DNA of 47,392 nt from positions 1 through 47,392 of the forward strand of contig CBFDBT010000001.1 of the NCBI GenBank assembly GCA_965603115.1, read 5' to 3'. A program made the position numbers and the translations under genes. The notes below the pieces were generated by a model. The model ran no database searches and had not been told where the DNA came from. It worked only from the letters and a program-made list of their open reading frames with translations. Below are positions 8,535 to 16,203 of this stretch, piece after piece (within the stretch, counting starts at the first letter, position 1; every line of letters starts with the position of its first letter). Source of the stretch: CBFDBT01 sp965603115. Lineage in GTDB: Bacteria; Pseudomonadota; Alphaproteobacteria; Sphingomonadales; Kordiimonadaceae.

Positions 8535-9641
8535 TTAAAGTCTGATGTATATTTTCTTCCTGTAGAGGATAAGCGCCGGGATAAAACAAAAGCTCGTAAA
8601 CCCTATGGCCCAAATGAGTGATGCCATCTTCGGCATGACCCCATATCCCACCAGTCCCTCAAAAACCGATTGTGTTAAACCTAGTCCATGCCCAAGTGCA
8701 AACATGAATAGATGGGATAATACATAAATTGCGATAGCGTTACTTCCAAAAATAACAGCAAATTTAAAAGGCCTGTGCAGTGTCTTTATGTCCATTAAAT
8801 ACATGAGAAAAGATAAAATCAGAGCCGCAGCACCGGATGTGACAAGCACATAAGAGCTGGTCCAAATATTCTTGTTGATCGGGAATATGCCGTCCCACAC
8901 AAAGCCCGCAAACATAGCGACCAACCCACCCCAAAAGAGCCATTTGAACTGTTTTTGCAGCGGCCACTCATTTAACAACATTCTACCGACAAAGAGACCG
9001 CTTATTCCACTTGCAATCGCTGGTAACGTACTAAATATTCCCTCCGGGTCCCATGTTCCACGCCAAAGCCTGCCGGGGAGAAAGGCATCGTCAATCCAAT
9101 TTGCCAAATTTTTCCCGGCCTCAAGGCTGCCAACACCAACACCCGGTACGGGAACCCATATCATCGCCAACCAATAGCCCATGAGAAGAGCGACAAAAAT
9201 TTTAATTTCGAGTTTTTTATCTTGCTGCATAAACAAAAGGGCGCAGACAAAATAGACAATAGCAATGCGCTGTAAAACGCCCATCCAGCGAATGTTTGTG
9301 AAATCAAAATAAGGCATCAGGCCAAGCAGCAAGCCCAAAGCAAAAATCTTAAAGGCACGCATATATATTTTGCGGCGTAGATTAACATGGTCAACGCTGC
9401 CCAGTTTCTCTTTAGATAAAGACAGAGTGATAGAAACGCCGACGATGAAAAGGAAAAAAGGAAAAACTAAATCCGTTGGGGTGATACCGTGCCACTCAGC
9501 GTGTTTTAGAGGCGCATAAATATGACCCCATGAACCCGGATCATTAACGAGTATCATCAGAGCAATTGTCAGCCCACGAAAAGCATCTAAAGATAATAGA
9601 CGTTTACTCGACGATGAATCATACGACTGTGGAATACTCAA
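8535..9641 (-). CDS. COG4299/DUF5009 membrane acyltransferase-like protein
   Basis: This 368-residue polytopic protein has about nine to ten membrane helices. The N-terminal signature LLSLDAFRGLTIALMILVND, followed by HAEWHGITPTDLVFPFFLFIVG, is typical of the COG4299 family related to heparan-alpha-glucosaminide N-acetyltransferase (HGSNAT) and bacterial NagX. The conserved His in the AEWHG segment is the candidate acetyl-transfer residue. Members are thought to transfer acetyl groups to sugars across the membrane or to act in amino-sugar use, but bacterial functions are mostly untested. The start is TTG at 9641, with a strong GGGGGAGAGGG purine run just upstream. It lies downstream of the envelope operon and may be part of it. 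Confidence 0.85.
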   Translation of the reverse strand: MSIPQSYDSSSSKRLLSLDAFRGLTIALMILVNDPGSWGHIYAPLKHAEWHGITPTDLVFPFFLFIVGVSITLSLSKEKLGSVDHVNLRRKIYMRAFKIFALGLLLGLMPYFDFTNIRWMGVLQRIAIVYFVCALLFMQQDKKLEIKIFVALLMGYWLAMIWVPVPGVGVGSLEAGKNLANWIDDAFLPGRLWRGTWDPEGIFSTLPAIASGISGLFVGRMLLNEWPLQKQFKWLFWGGLVAMFAGFVWDGIFPINKNIWTSSYVLVTSGAAALILSFLMYLMDIKTLHRPFKFAVIFGSNAIAIYVLSHLFMFALGHGLGLTQSVFEGLVGYGVMPKMASLIWAIGFTSFCFIPALILYRKKIYIRL

Positions 9642-9651
9642 GCCCTCTCCC

Positions 9652-9699
9652 CCTCAAGTGCTAGCACTCCAAACACTATAGAAGCGATACTGCTTGAGG
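9652..9699. repeat. Nested inverted repeats upstream of COG4299 gene
   Basis: CCTCAAG (9652-9658) pairs with CTTGAGG (9693-9699). A perfect 12-bp palindrome AGTGCTAGCACT (9657-9668) overlaps the left arm. It lies between the phosphatase-like gene and the COG4299 gene and could be an operator or an intercistronic hairpin. Confidence 0.45.
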
Positions 9700-9750
9700 C
9701 AAATGATTATAATTTGAGGCCCCTTACTTTAAAGAGTCTACAGATAATTC

Positions 9751-11436
9751 TTATTCTTCATCCTGCGCGAGGGGCGTTTCTATCTTTACCCTCTTCCAGT
9801 GTTCCTTATCAAATTCATCTGTCTGCCCCCCAAGAATTTCAAAAAAAACTTCGCCCTCATGGGTATCTGCCTGCTCAACACCCTTTCCCATATATTGAAA
9901 AAATATTTTATTCAGGGACTTTACATCAGGGTCATAGCTGGCTGGTTCTCCTGGTATTTTAATAGCGAATAGGGTTGAAAAACCATCCTGTATATCCCTA
10001 GATGACACTGTGTGGCTTTCAGCGTAAACAGGCTCGTTTTCTGCTATTCTCGAACCATGATCACTATGTATAATAATGATAGAATTTTCAAATTTTCCAG
10101 CGTTTTTCATAGAAGTAAACAATTGTTGTAGTTTCAACTTGTTACACCGAACTTGTTTGAAATACGCGCGGTAAAAATCCGACCATTTGGTCTTAGAAAT
10201 CAGATAGGCCTCTTTGGTAGAAAATTCCGTGTGAACCGTAGGTCCCCCCCAAGTATAAATCGGCTCAACAAGCTGACATTGCGCATCCCAAGTATAGGGA
10301 CTGTGCGGAATTAATAAATGCGCAAAATACAGGTTTCCGCCGTTGGAAGTGGTTACATCTTGTGTGATCTTGTCGATGACTGAAGGAACAGACATTGCGC
10401 CGACACTAGCGAACAAGTCCAATAAAAGTGGTTTTTCCGGTGGCTCGCCATCTATTGAAGAGAGATAATACAGGCTAAAAAAGAGCTTGTTTACGATAGG
10501 CTGCCTGCGGGCAAAAGTGTACCATAATAATTTCACTCTTTTGCCAAAAGATAAATAGGCAATTACTTTTTCGTCCAGCGCGTCATGCTGATATATTAAA
10601 CAGTCTTTTTCTCGCACATATAAGGGGTCACAAAACCTCATAAAGTTAGACTGGTAAACATTAATATTATAGCCCTGCTCATGTAGGTTTTTAAAATAGG
10701 CATTAGACTTTATTTCAAATGAAATAGGATTTACATCATCTACTTTAGTTAAGTTTTCTCGTAAATTTTGTGGCGAATTGTTAAAGTTAAACATAGCAGA
10801 AATTGAATACATAGACCTAAGGTAGCTACTATGGGCTCCCCCAAAGGTTTGAAAATCATTCGCTCTAAAAAAATCCTTAAGATCTTGCGCTAACGCTTTA
10901 CCATCAGGTAGGTCTTGGGGGATACCTTCAATCCCTATATGTTCATCTAAGTATAAATGGACGATATTAGGCAAGGCTTCACTGTCGGCAAGAGCTATAG
11001 TATTCACCCTGCCCTCTAACGGGGGTAGCTGCTTTACAAGCGGCATCATCAGGGTCGACATATTCACAGATAAAAACATGACAAACAAAAGTAGGGTCAT
11101 ATTTTTTCGAAGAAGCCACAAAAAAATTAATACAATGAATACTGATAAAAGGGTTGCTGAACTATTAGCCGCCGCAGGGAGAAAGGGCAGAGATGAAAAA
11201 TCAAAAGTTATCGCAATAATGATGGTGTATAACAAACACCGCAATAAATATGATTCGACCGGTGCAAAAGCAAAAAGCAAGAAGGAGAGCAAAAGCAGCC
11301 CTAAAAGGATGGTGAGAGATTCACCCGCCAACAAAGGGTAATCTATGAATTCCAAAAAGTTGAGAAAAGGCGCGATGAGGATTAAAAAACAAACCCCGAC
11401 ATCAAGATAATTAATTTTATCCAATAGCCTGCGCAT
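9751..11436 (-). CDS. Membrane-anchored sulfatase/alkaline-phosphatase-superfamily protein
   Basis: This is a protein of about 561 residues with four to five N-terminal membrane helices (to about residue 135) and an extracytoplasmic domain with the alkaline phosphatase/sulfatase fold. Metal-site strands are recognisable: NIVHLYLDEHIG (first metal Asp/Glu region), HLLIPHSPYTW (His metal ligands), and IIIIHSDHGSR (Asp-His pair). The layout recalls LtaS/phosphoethanolamine transferases, but the nucleophile Thr/Ser (likely in the GGAHSSYLRSM segment) is not certain. I infer modification of an envelope polymer. The start is the ATG at 11436, whose A is also the last base of the upstream TAA (TAATG), so translation is coupled. 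Confidence 0.72.
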   Translation of the reverse strand: MRRLLDKINYLDVGVCFLILIAPFLNFLEFIDYPLLAGESLTILLGLLLLSFLLFAFAPVESYLLRCLLYTIIIAITFDFSSLPFLPAAANSSATLLSVFIVLIFLWLLRKNMTLLLFVMFLSVNMSTLMMPLVKQLPPLEGRVNTIALADSEALPNIVHLYLDEHIGIEGIPQDLPDGKALAQDLKDFFRANDFQTFGGAHSSYLRSMYSISAMFNFNNSPQNLRENLTKVDDVNPISFEIKSNAYFKNLHEQGYNINVYQSNFMRFCDPLYVREKDCLIYQHDALDEKVIAYLSFGKRVKLLWYTFARRQPIVNKLFFSLYYLSSIDGEPPEKPLLLDLFASVGAMSVPSVIDKITQDVTTSNGGNLYFAHLLIPHSPYTWDAQCQLVEPIYTWGGPTVHTEFSTKEAYLISKTKWSDFYRAYFKQVRCNKLKLQQLFTSMKNAGKFENSIIIIHSDHGSRIAENEPVYAESHTVSSRDIQDGFSTLFAIKIPGEPASYDPDVKSLNKIFFQYMGKGVEQADTHEGEVFFEILGGQTDEFDKEHWKRVKIETPLAQDEE

Positions 11437-12476
11437 TAGCCGCAATCCCCCGCCTTTTTATACCATATAAGCATTCTGCCACTCTCGGTAACCTGTGCAG
11501 TCTTAAGTATTTCAGCCTTTTGGGAGATCATGGCCATAATGGTATCTTGCTCATAATCGGGGAATATGTCCTCGCGTAAAAGCAAAAGCTCTTGCACCAT
11601 AGGATCACATTTGGGAACAAATTCAACAATGCCCTGATCTGCAAAACCAAGGATCCAATCTACATATTGATCCATCGGTATATTTTTACTAATGATCATA
11701 TGGTGTGCGAATGCCAGGTTTATAAGCGCGTCCGCCGAAGATCGTTTTGCAATACCCATTCTTTCAGCCCCATTCCATCCCTGATCAGGGGACTGATTGG
11801 ATGCATCCATATAACAGGGTGTGAAATTTAAATTTTTCTGACACGCCCTGTCAAAGCCTTGATCGAGCGCCATATGGTCAAAATCAAACCCGATGACAGA
11901 AAGCGCGCCGCTGCTAAGGGCAACTTCAGCATAATGGCCCATATTGCAGCCAATATCCCACAACTGTCGAGGCTTCACTGTTGAAACAAATTCACTGACA
12001 AAGTCCTTCTTAACCCTTGCCTCATCAGAGCTATAGCTATTGTCTGTCTCATACTTGCCCCAAGTTGATTGCTGCTTATCTAGAGGAGTCAGTTTAGTAA
12101 TCCACTTTTGTAAAGTGATAAGCATGTTTTTATAGGACGCTTTTGGGAAAGTTCTTTTTTTAACCCCGCCTGCAACAGGTTTTTTATTTTTTTGGGCTGT
12201 GTTTTGCAGGGCAGCCTGCAATGTTACTTGTGTAAAAATATTCCAAGAGAATTTGTTTTTAAAAGGCATAATCTTTGCCAAGTCCTGCGTAGATATTCCC
12301 TCTTGGTTACCCCGATACCATCCATGGTGTGTAATGCCCAAAATACTCCGTAATAACAGAGGGTTTAAAAACTGCTCACAGAATTGGTTATGGCCATTCC
12401 AAAACTCACCGTCTCGGTATCGGCTAAAAGATAACTGGTTTGCAGCCTTTGAATTGAATATTATAAGCTGATGCAT
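11436..12476 (-). pseudogene. Methyltransferase, C-terminal fragment (frameshifted)
   Basis: This frame carries the main body of a SAM-dependent methyltransferase. It contains FSRYRDGEFWNGHNQFCEQFLNPLL, the Rossmann motif I LWDIGCNMGHYAEVAL, an acidic GFDFDH motif and a NLAFAHH segment, as in the NoeA-like proteins (nodulation-type methyltransferases). The nominal ATG at 12476 is probably not a real start: the first 17 codons are an out-of-frame reading of the sequence that encodes SDASAYNIQFKG in the other frame. Real homology begins at about LSFSRYR (near 12434). The N-terminal half is in another frame upstream, so the gene seems broken unless frameshifting or re-initiation occurs. It is coupled by TAATG to the phosphatase-like gene. 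Confidence 0.75.
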
Positions 12477-12834
12477 CTGAGAGCTTTACACCATACTCCA
12501 GTGCCTCAAGCTGAATTTCAAGATGCAAAAGGGCCGCGCTCTTTAAGGCCTGAAAAGACCATTCATACGGATAAGACAGGAAAGCAAGCTTGGGGTGCTC
12601 CAACAAATACTGCGCACCCAATTGTCCGCCAGCCAGTTCGCTCAGCGCAACCTCCTTGGCTTCAATAACCATTGCCTTGTTTGCCAAGGCATCATAAAGC
12701 CCAGAATCTCTTACAAACTCGTAGTCTTCCACTCCTGCAGGCATAACGGTGCGATAAACTTTATCTCCAGAAATATAAACGCTTCCCTTAGGGTCACGAA
12801 ATGAGCCTTTATCCTGAAAGTATGCGCTCTCCAT
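12424..12834 (-). pseudogene. Methyltransferase, N-terminal fragment (frameshifted)
   Basis: This 136-residue frame has the N-terminal part of the same methyltransferase family: GSFRDPKGSVYISGDKVYR, FVRDSGLYDAL, FLSYPYEWSFQALKSAALLHL and LSDASAYNIQFKGCKPV. In intact proteins, as I recall them, a short ID-L stretch then leads straight into LSFxRYRDGEFW. Here the frame stops (TAG at 12426-12424) and the continuation is in another frame. The ATG at 12834 overlaps the stop of the YLDP gene by one base (TGATG), so it is coupled to it. The break lies at about 12430-12434, at the motif TTATC. Confidence 0.75.
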
Positions 12835-13079
12835 CAACCCTTCTCATCACTATCAGCATTGTCTTGGGAGGGTACATCTTTGGGTTTGGCGCCAAATAGA
12901 AATATTTTCAAATTTGTCCAATACAGTTTTATCACCACCAAAGCGCCCGCTATGCCGCCAATGATCATTTGCAACAGCATACTGCCCGTTGCAGGGTCTA
13001 GGTAAGCATAAGCAATGCCCGAAGGCATCACGCTAAACAGAAAAAGGCATAATAGAAGTGGTTTTAAATTCAATGTCAC
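12834..13079 (-). CDS. Small YLDPATGS membrane protein
   Basis: This is an 81-residue protein with a signal or anchor helix (residues about 7-25), then the motif YLDPATGS and a second hydrophobic helix (about 35-52) followed by a charged tail. Small proteins with a YLDPGTGS-like motif are common next to envelope polysaccharide or methyltransferase genes, but I know no assigned function. The start is GTG at 13079 with AAGGA seven bases upstream. Its stop overlaps the start of the methyltransferase, making it the first gene of a tightly coupled leftward operon with the methyltransferase and the phosphatase-like gene. Confidence 0.75.
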   Translation of the reverse strand: MTLNLKPLLLCLFLFSVMPSGIAYAYLDPATGSMLLQMIIGGIAGALVVIKLYWTNLKIFLFGAKPKDVPSQDNADSDEKG

Positions 13080-13256
13080 GTAATAGTCCTTCGCTTGGCT
13101 GTACTATACCTATCATCAAATAATTAGATACAAGTTGGCGTTTAAAACAAGAGCGGGTTTAACCTCATCTTTTAACTAATATTAAACAGCTTGCCCGTTA
13201 TGTTGCAAGCCTCGTTTTTGAGTGTCGATTAAACATAAAGCTTACCACAAAACTCA

Positions 13257-13278
13257 ACCCTGATGCTCATCAAGGGTA
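13257..13278. terminator. Weak hairpin downstream of allA
   Basis: ACCCTGATG and CATCAAGGGT form a short stem with a one-base bulge, just beyond the allA stop. There is no long T-tract, so termination is possible but not strongly supported. The rest of the 13080-13293 gap shows nothing clear. Confidence 0.3.
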
Positions 13279-13293
13279 TCTTCTACTGATTTA

Positions 13294-13797
13294 TTATAGA
13301 ATAGGGTCAGCAATCACTTCACAGCCGCCATCTTTAAAACTATGCTCCACAAGATTATCGCCTTCACCCTTGCGATCTACAATCCAGAAATCCTGTGTTG
13401 GTGCACAAACAAGCAAGGGGTGATGCCAGACACCTGCACCATATTGCACACCCTGACCGCCAAGTGCGAGAAAAGCTTTGCAGGCCTCAGGAGTAGGAAC
13501 ACCCCCTTGGGCTACAACGATTAACCAAGGATGGTTTTGCATTGGCAGAAAGGCCTGCGATCCCAGTGGGTGCTTTTCAACCATAGTGATCTTTAAAGGG
13601 AAATCCCGTCGCTTGGCGCTAAAAATTGAGATCATTGCTACGCCCGCTTGCGTCGATACATCGGCTTCTGCTAAGTCATCATATCTGCGCGTTGTACCCT
13701 CGTTTATTAAAAAGCTTTTAGCCCTGTCCATTTCAATCACCTGACCAAAAGAGGCAAAATTTTGCTGCGTTAAAGGCTCGGGGATAAGCTTAATCAT
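13294..13797 (-). CDS. allA: Ureidoglycolate lyase AllA
   Basis: This protein of about 167 residues splits ureidoglycolate to glyoxylate and urea, the last step of the allantoin branch. The family pattern is clear: LTQQNFASFGQVIE near the start, the central VEKHPLGSQAFLPM and PWLIVVA strands of the cupin-like fold, and GVWHHPLL with the conserved histidines. I prefer the ATG at 13797 to the upstream GTG at 13836, because family members begin close to MIKLxPEPLT and a GGAAAG lies just upstream. This overlaps the end of the allantoicase gene by eight bases, so the two are co-translated. Confidence 0.93.
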   Translation of the reverse strand: MIKLIPEPLTQQNFASFGQVIEMDRAKSFLINEGTTRRYDDLAEADVSTQAGVAMISIFSAKRRDFPLKITMVEKHPLGSQAFLPMQNHPWLIVVAQGGVPTPEACKAFLALGGQGVQYGAGVWHHPLLVCAPTQDFWIVDRKGEGDNLVEHSFKDGGCEVIADPIL

Positions 13798-14788
13798 CAC
13801 GGTGTATCTTTCCCCACAAACGAAGGCGAGAGACACCGCCGTCAGGGTATATATTCATGCGAACAAATGTGATGGGGCCAATATCTTCAATAGTGGACAT
13901 ATCAAAAAAATGCTGGCTATCAGCGCTGAGCTTTTGCCGTGGTAACAGTTCCTGCCATGGTAGAGCATCAAGGTCAGGGTTTTCGGTATTTGCATAAGCT
14001 GCCTCCAGCGAAAAGCCATCGGGAAAGTTGCCTTTATAATGCGCCGTATCAAGCTCAACCTTTTCAATTGTACCACTATGCCCAAGCTTTATGACAATCC
14101 AGTCGTTCCCGGGTGTGCGACGGCGGCGAGTTTCCCAACCGTCTCCCATATTGGTGCCTCGCCCCTCGCTAAGCAAAGACCAGACAGAGCCATAATGTGC
14201 ATCATTATACGTGATGATACGCCCCGCGTTCTTGAGCGCGGATAGCTCAACAAGAGTCTCGCTATCTTTATTTTGCCAATCACAAAAAGGCGTGCCGTAA
14301 ACGCGCAAGCGCGCAATACCCCCATCTGGAAACATATTAAGACGTAGCCAATTATAAGCCACTTTATCAGCTACCTCTATCAGATGTTCGCTGTCGGGAT
14401 TAAGGGTGACCTTGGCCACAACCTCAGTCCATTGCGTGTCTTGGTTTGGAGCTTGCTCGCTGCTACAGGCTTCAATAGAGGCTGCCAAGGGCTGGTTGCC
14501 AGTAAAAAAACTGGTGTCAATGTTGATGGATTCGATCTGACCTGCACTCCACAATTTTATGATGGCATAGTCATGACCGTCACCGCGGCGGCGGCGTGAT
14601 TCCCAACCATCCATCCACTGACCATGATCATCAAAAGTACCCAGTTTGGATATGGGTGCAGCATCATCGATCAAGCGCTCTTTCGCGGCAAAAAAATCAT
14701 CCGTAGCATAAGTCACCTTGGCTCCAAATTTGGCAGAAGCTAGATTTACATATTTAACTGCAAGGTCGCTTGATGTGGTTTTAGTCAT
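13790..14788 (-). CDS. alc: Allantoicase
   Basis: This 332-residue enzyme converts allantoate to ureidoglycolate and urea. It has the internal duplication typical of allantoicase: each half carries a GQWMDGWESRRRR / NMGDGWETRRRR motif, then an IIKLG..G.IE...DT.(F/Y)..GN segment and a NMFPDGG(I/V)(A/S)RLRV(Y/W)G end. These are two jelly-roll-like discoidin folds, one per half (about 25-170 and 185-332). Length fits the family. It sits between puuE (13 bp upstream) and allA (overlapping) in one leftward operon. Confidence 0.96.
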   Translation of the reverse strand: MTKTTSSDLAVKYVNLASAKFGAKVTYATDDFFAAKERLIDDAAPISKLGTFDDHGQWMDGWESRRRRGDGHDYAIIKLWSAGQIESINIDTSFFTGNQPLAASIEACSSEQAPNQDTQWTEVVAKVTLNPDSEHLIEVADKVAYNWLRLNMFPDGGIARLRVYGTPFCDWQNKDSETLVELSALKNAGRIITYNDAHYGSVWSLLSEGRGTNMGDGWETRRRRTPGNDWIVIKLGHSGTIEKVELDTAHYKGNFPDGFSLEAAYANTENPDLDALPWQELLPRQKLSADSQHFFDMSTIEDIGPITFVRMNIYPDGGVSRLRLWGKIHRDD

Positions 14789-14800
14789 TAAATATATCCA

Positions 14801-15727
14801 TTAAAGCTGCGCAGGGTGATTTTCAAGCCAGTAGTTGGCTATATCTATGCGCCGCCCAAACCATACTTTATCGTGGGACAGGGCATAATCGACAAACCTC
14901 TTGAGCGCCTGAAAACGGGCAGGTCTGCCAATAATACGGGCATGCAAACCAATAGACAGCATTTTCGGCGCGGTCTTTCCTTCAAGGTAAAGCACATCAA
15001 AGGCATCTTTTAGGTAGGTGAAAAATTGATCACCCGTATTAAAGCCTTGCGCTGATGCAAACCGCATATCATTGGTATCAAGGGTATAGGGAACCACTAA
15101 ATGGGCTTTATCCATTACACGCGAATAAAAGGGCAAGTCGTCACTATAGTTATCCGCATCATAGATAAACCCGCCATTTTCAGCGACTAAATCACGAGTA
15201 TTTTCTGATGTTCGCCCTGTATACCAGCCTTTTGGCCGCTCTCCTGTAATCTCTTTATGAATTTCAATTGCTTTTTGCATATGTTCACGCTCAATATCTT
15301 TGGCAATATCTGCATAATCTATCCAGCGATATCCGTGACTACAAATTTCATGTCCGTCTTTAAGGGCTTGCTCTATAACAGCCGGATTTCGTTGCATCGC
15401 CTTTGCGACACCAAAAACTGTAATTGGGATTTCTCTCTCTCTAAAAAGCTCTAGTATACGCCAAACACCCGCGCGTGAACCATATTCATAAATCGATTCC
15501 ATCGACATATGGCGCTGGCCCATATAGGGGCGCGCTCCTATGATTTCTGACAGGAATGTTTCAGACGAATCATCGCCGTCTAAAATAGAGTTTTCCGCGC
15601 CTTCTTCATAATTCAACACAAATTGAAGGGCAACGCGGGCGCCATCCGGCCAAGCTGCATTTGGCTTATGTTGACCATAGCCAACCATATCCCTTGGATA
15701 GTTCCCGTTGTTTTGTGAATATGTCAT
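14801..15727 (-). CDS. puuE: Allantoinase PuuE (polysaccharide-deacetylase fold)
   Basis: This 308-residue enzyme opens allantoin to allantoate. It belongs to the NodB/polysaccharide deacetylase superfamily, not to the amidohydrolase allantoinases. Signatures are the N-terminal YPRDMVGYGQHKPNAAWP, NYEEGAENS, GSRAGVWRIL, the HEICSHGYRW segment and GWYTGR. PuuE enzymes work without the usual metal. It is the first gene of the puuE-alc-allA operon and diverges from hiuH over 111 bp. The start at 15727 is an ATG. Confidence 0.95.
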   Translation of the reverse strand: MTYSQNNGNYPRDMVGYGQHKPNAAWPDGARVALQFVLNYEEGAENSILDGDDSSETFLSEIIGARPYMGQRHMSMESIYEYGSRAGVWRILELFREREIPITVFGVAKAMQRNPAVIEQALKDGHEICSHGYRWIDYADIAKDIEREHMQKAIEIHKEITGERPKGWYTGRTSENTRDLVAENGGFIYDADNYSDDLPFYSRVMDKAHLVVPYTLDTNDMRFASAQGFNTGDQFFTYLKDAFDVLYLEGKTAPKMLSIGLHARIIGRPARFQALKRFVDYALSHDKVWFGRRIDIANYWLENHPAQL

Positions 15728-15740
15728 ATGCTTCCCTGCG

Positions 15741-15769
15741 TTGAGACTAGCCTCATACTCTATTATATT
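15741..15769 (+). promoter_or_regulatory. Possible promoter of hiuH-xdhABC
   Basis: TTGAGA (15741-15746) and TATATT (15764-15769) are 17 bp apart in the divergent region between puuE and hiuH. They would give a leader of about 60 nt before the GTG at 15839. No clear operator palindrome was seen in the 111-bp region. Confidence 0.4.
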
Positions 15770-15838
15770 CCTTTTCAGAGCAAATATAATCTGCCACTAT
15801 AAGAATAGACTTGAACAACCATCAAGGGGAATAAGATA

Positions 15839-16198
15839 GTGGGTGCATTAACAACACATGTTCTCGATACTGCCACAGGGCTTCCCGCCGCTGGCATGAA
15901 AATTGAGCTATGGAGTCATAGCCAAGATGGGGATGTACTTATTAAAAGTGCAATAACCAACGCTGATGGCCGTCTTGATAAGCCAGCTCTAAGCGACGAT
16001 ACCTTTAAGGTTGGGCGTTATGAGTTACGCTTTTTCGCAGGGGACTATTTCACCCAAAATGCCATGACAAAAAATGATGCCGATCCGGCTTTTCTCGACA
16101 TAATTCCGATCTGTTTTGGTATTTCTGACCTTAACAGTCACTATCATGTTCCACTGCTTGTATCTCCCTTTAGCTATTCTACCTATAAAGGCAGTTAA
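15839..16198 (+). CDS. hiuH: 5-hydroxyisourate hydrolase (transthyretin-like)
   Basis: This 119-residue transthyretin-like enzyme hydrolyses 5-hydroxyisourate, the product of urate oxidation, to OHCU. Signatures are the N-terminal LTTHVLDTATGLPA with the catalytic His, the GRYELRFFAGDYF strand, HYHVPLLVSPFSYSTY, and the C-terminal tetrapeptide YKGS. The usual family ending is YRGS, so Arg is replaced by Lys. The start is GTG at 15839 with an AAGGGGA site eight bases upstream. The stop is 5 bp before xdhA, in the same operon. Confidence 0.95.
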   Translation: MGALTTHVLDTATGLPAAGMKIELWSHSQDGDVLIKSAITNADGRLDKPALSDDTFKVGRYELRFFAGDYFTQNAMTKNDADPAFLDIIPICFGISDLNSHYHVPLLVSPFSYSTYKGS

Positions 16199-16203
16199 CA
16201 ATA

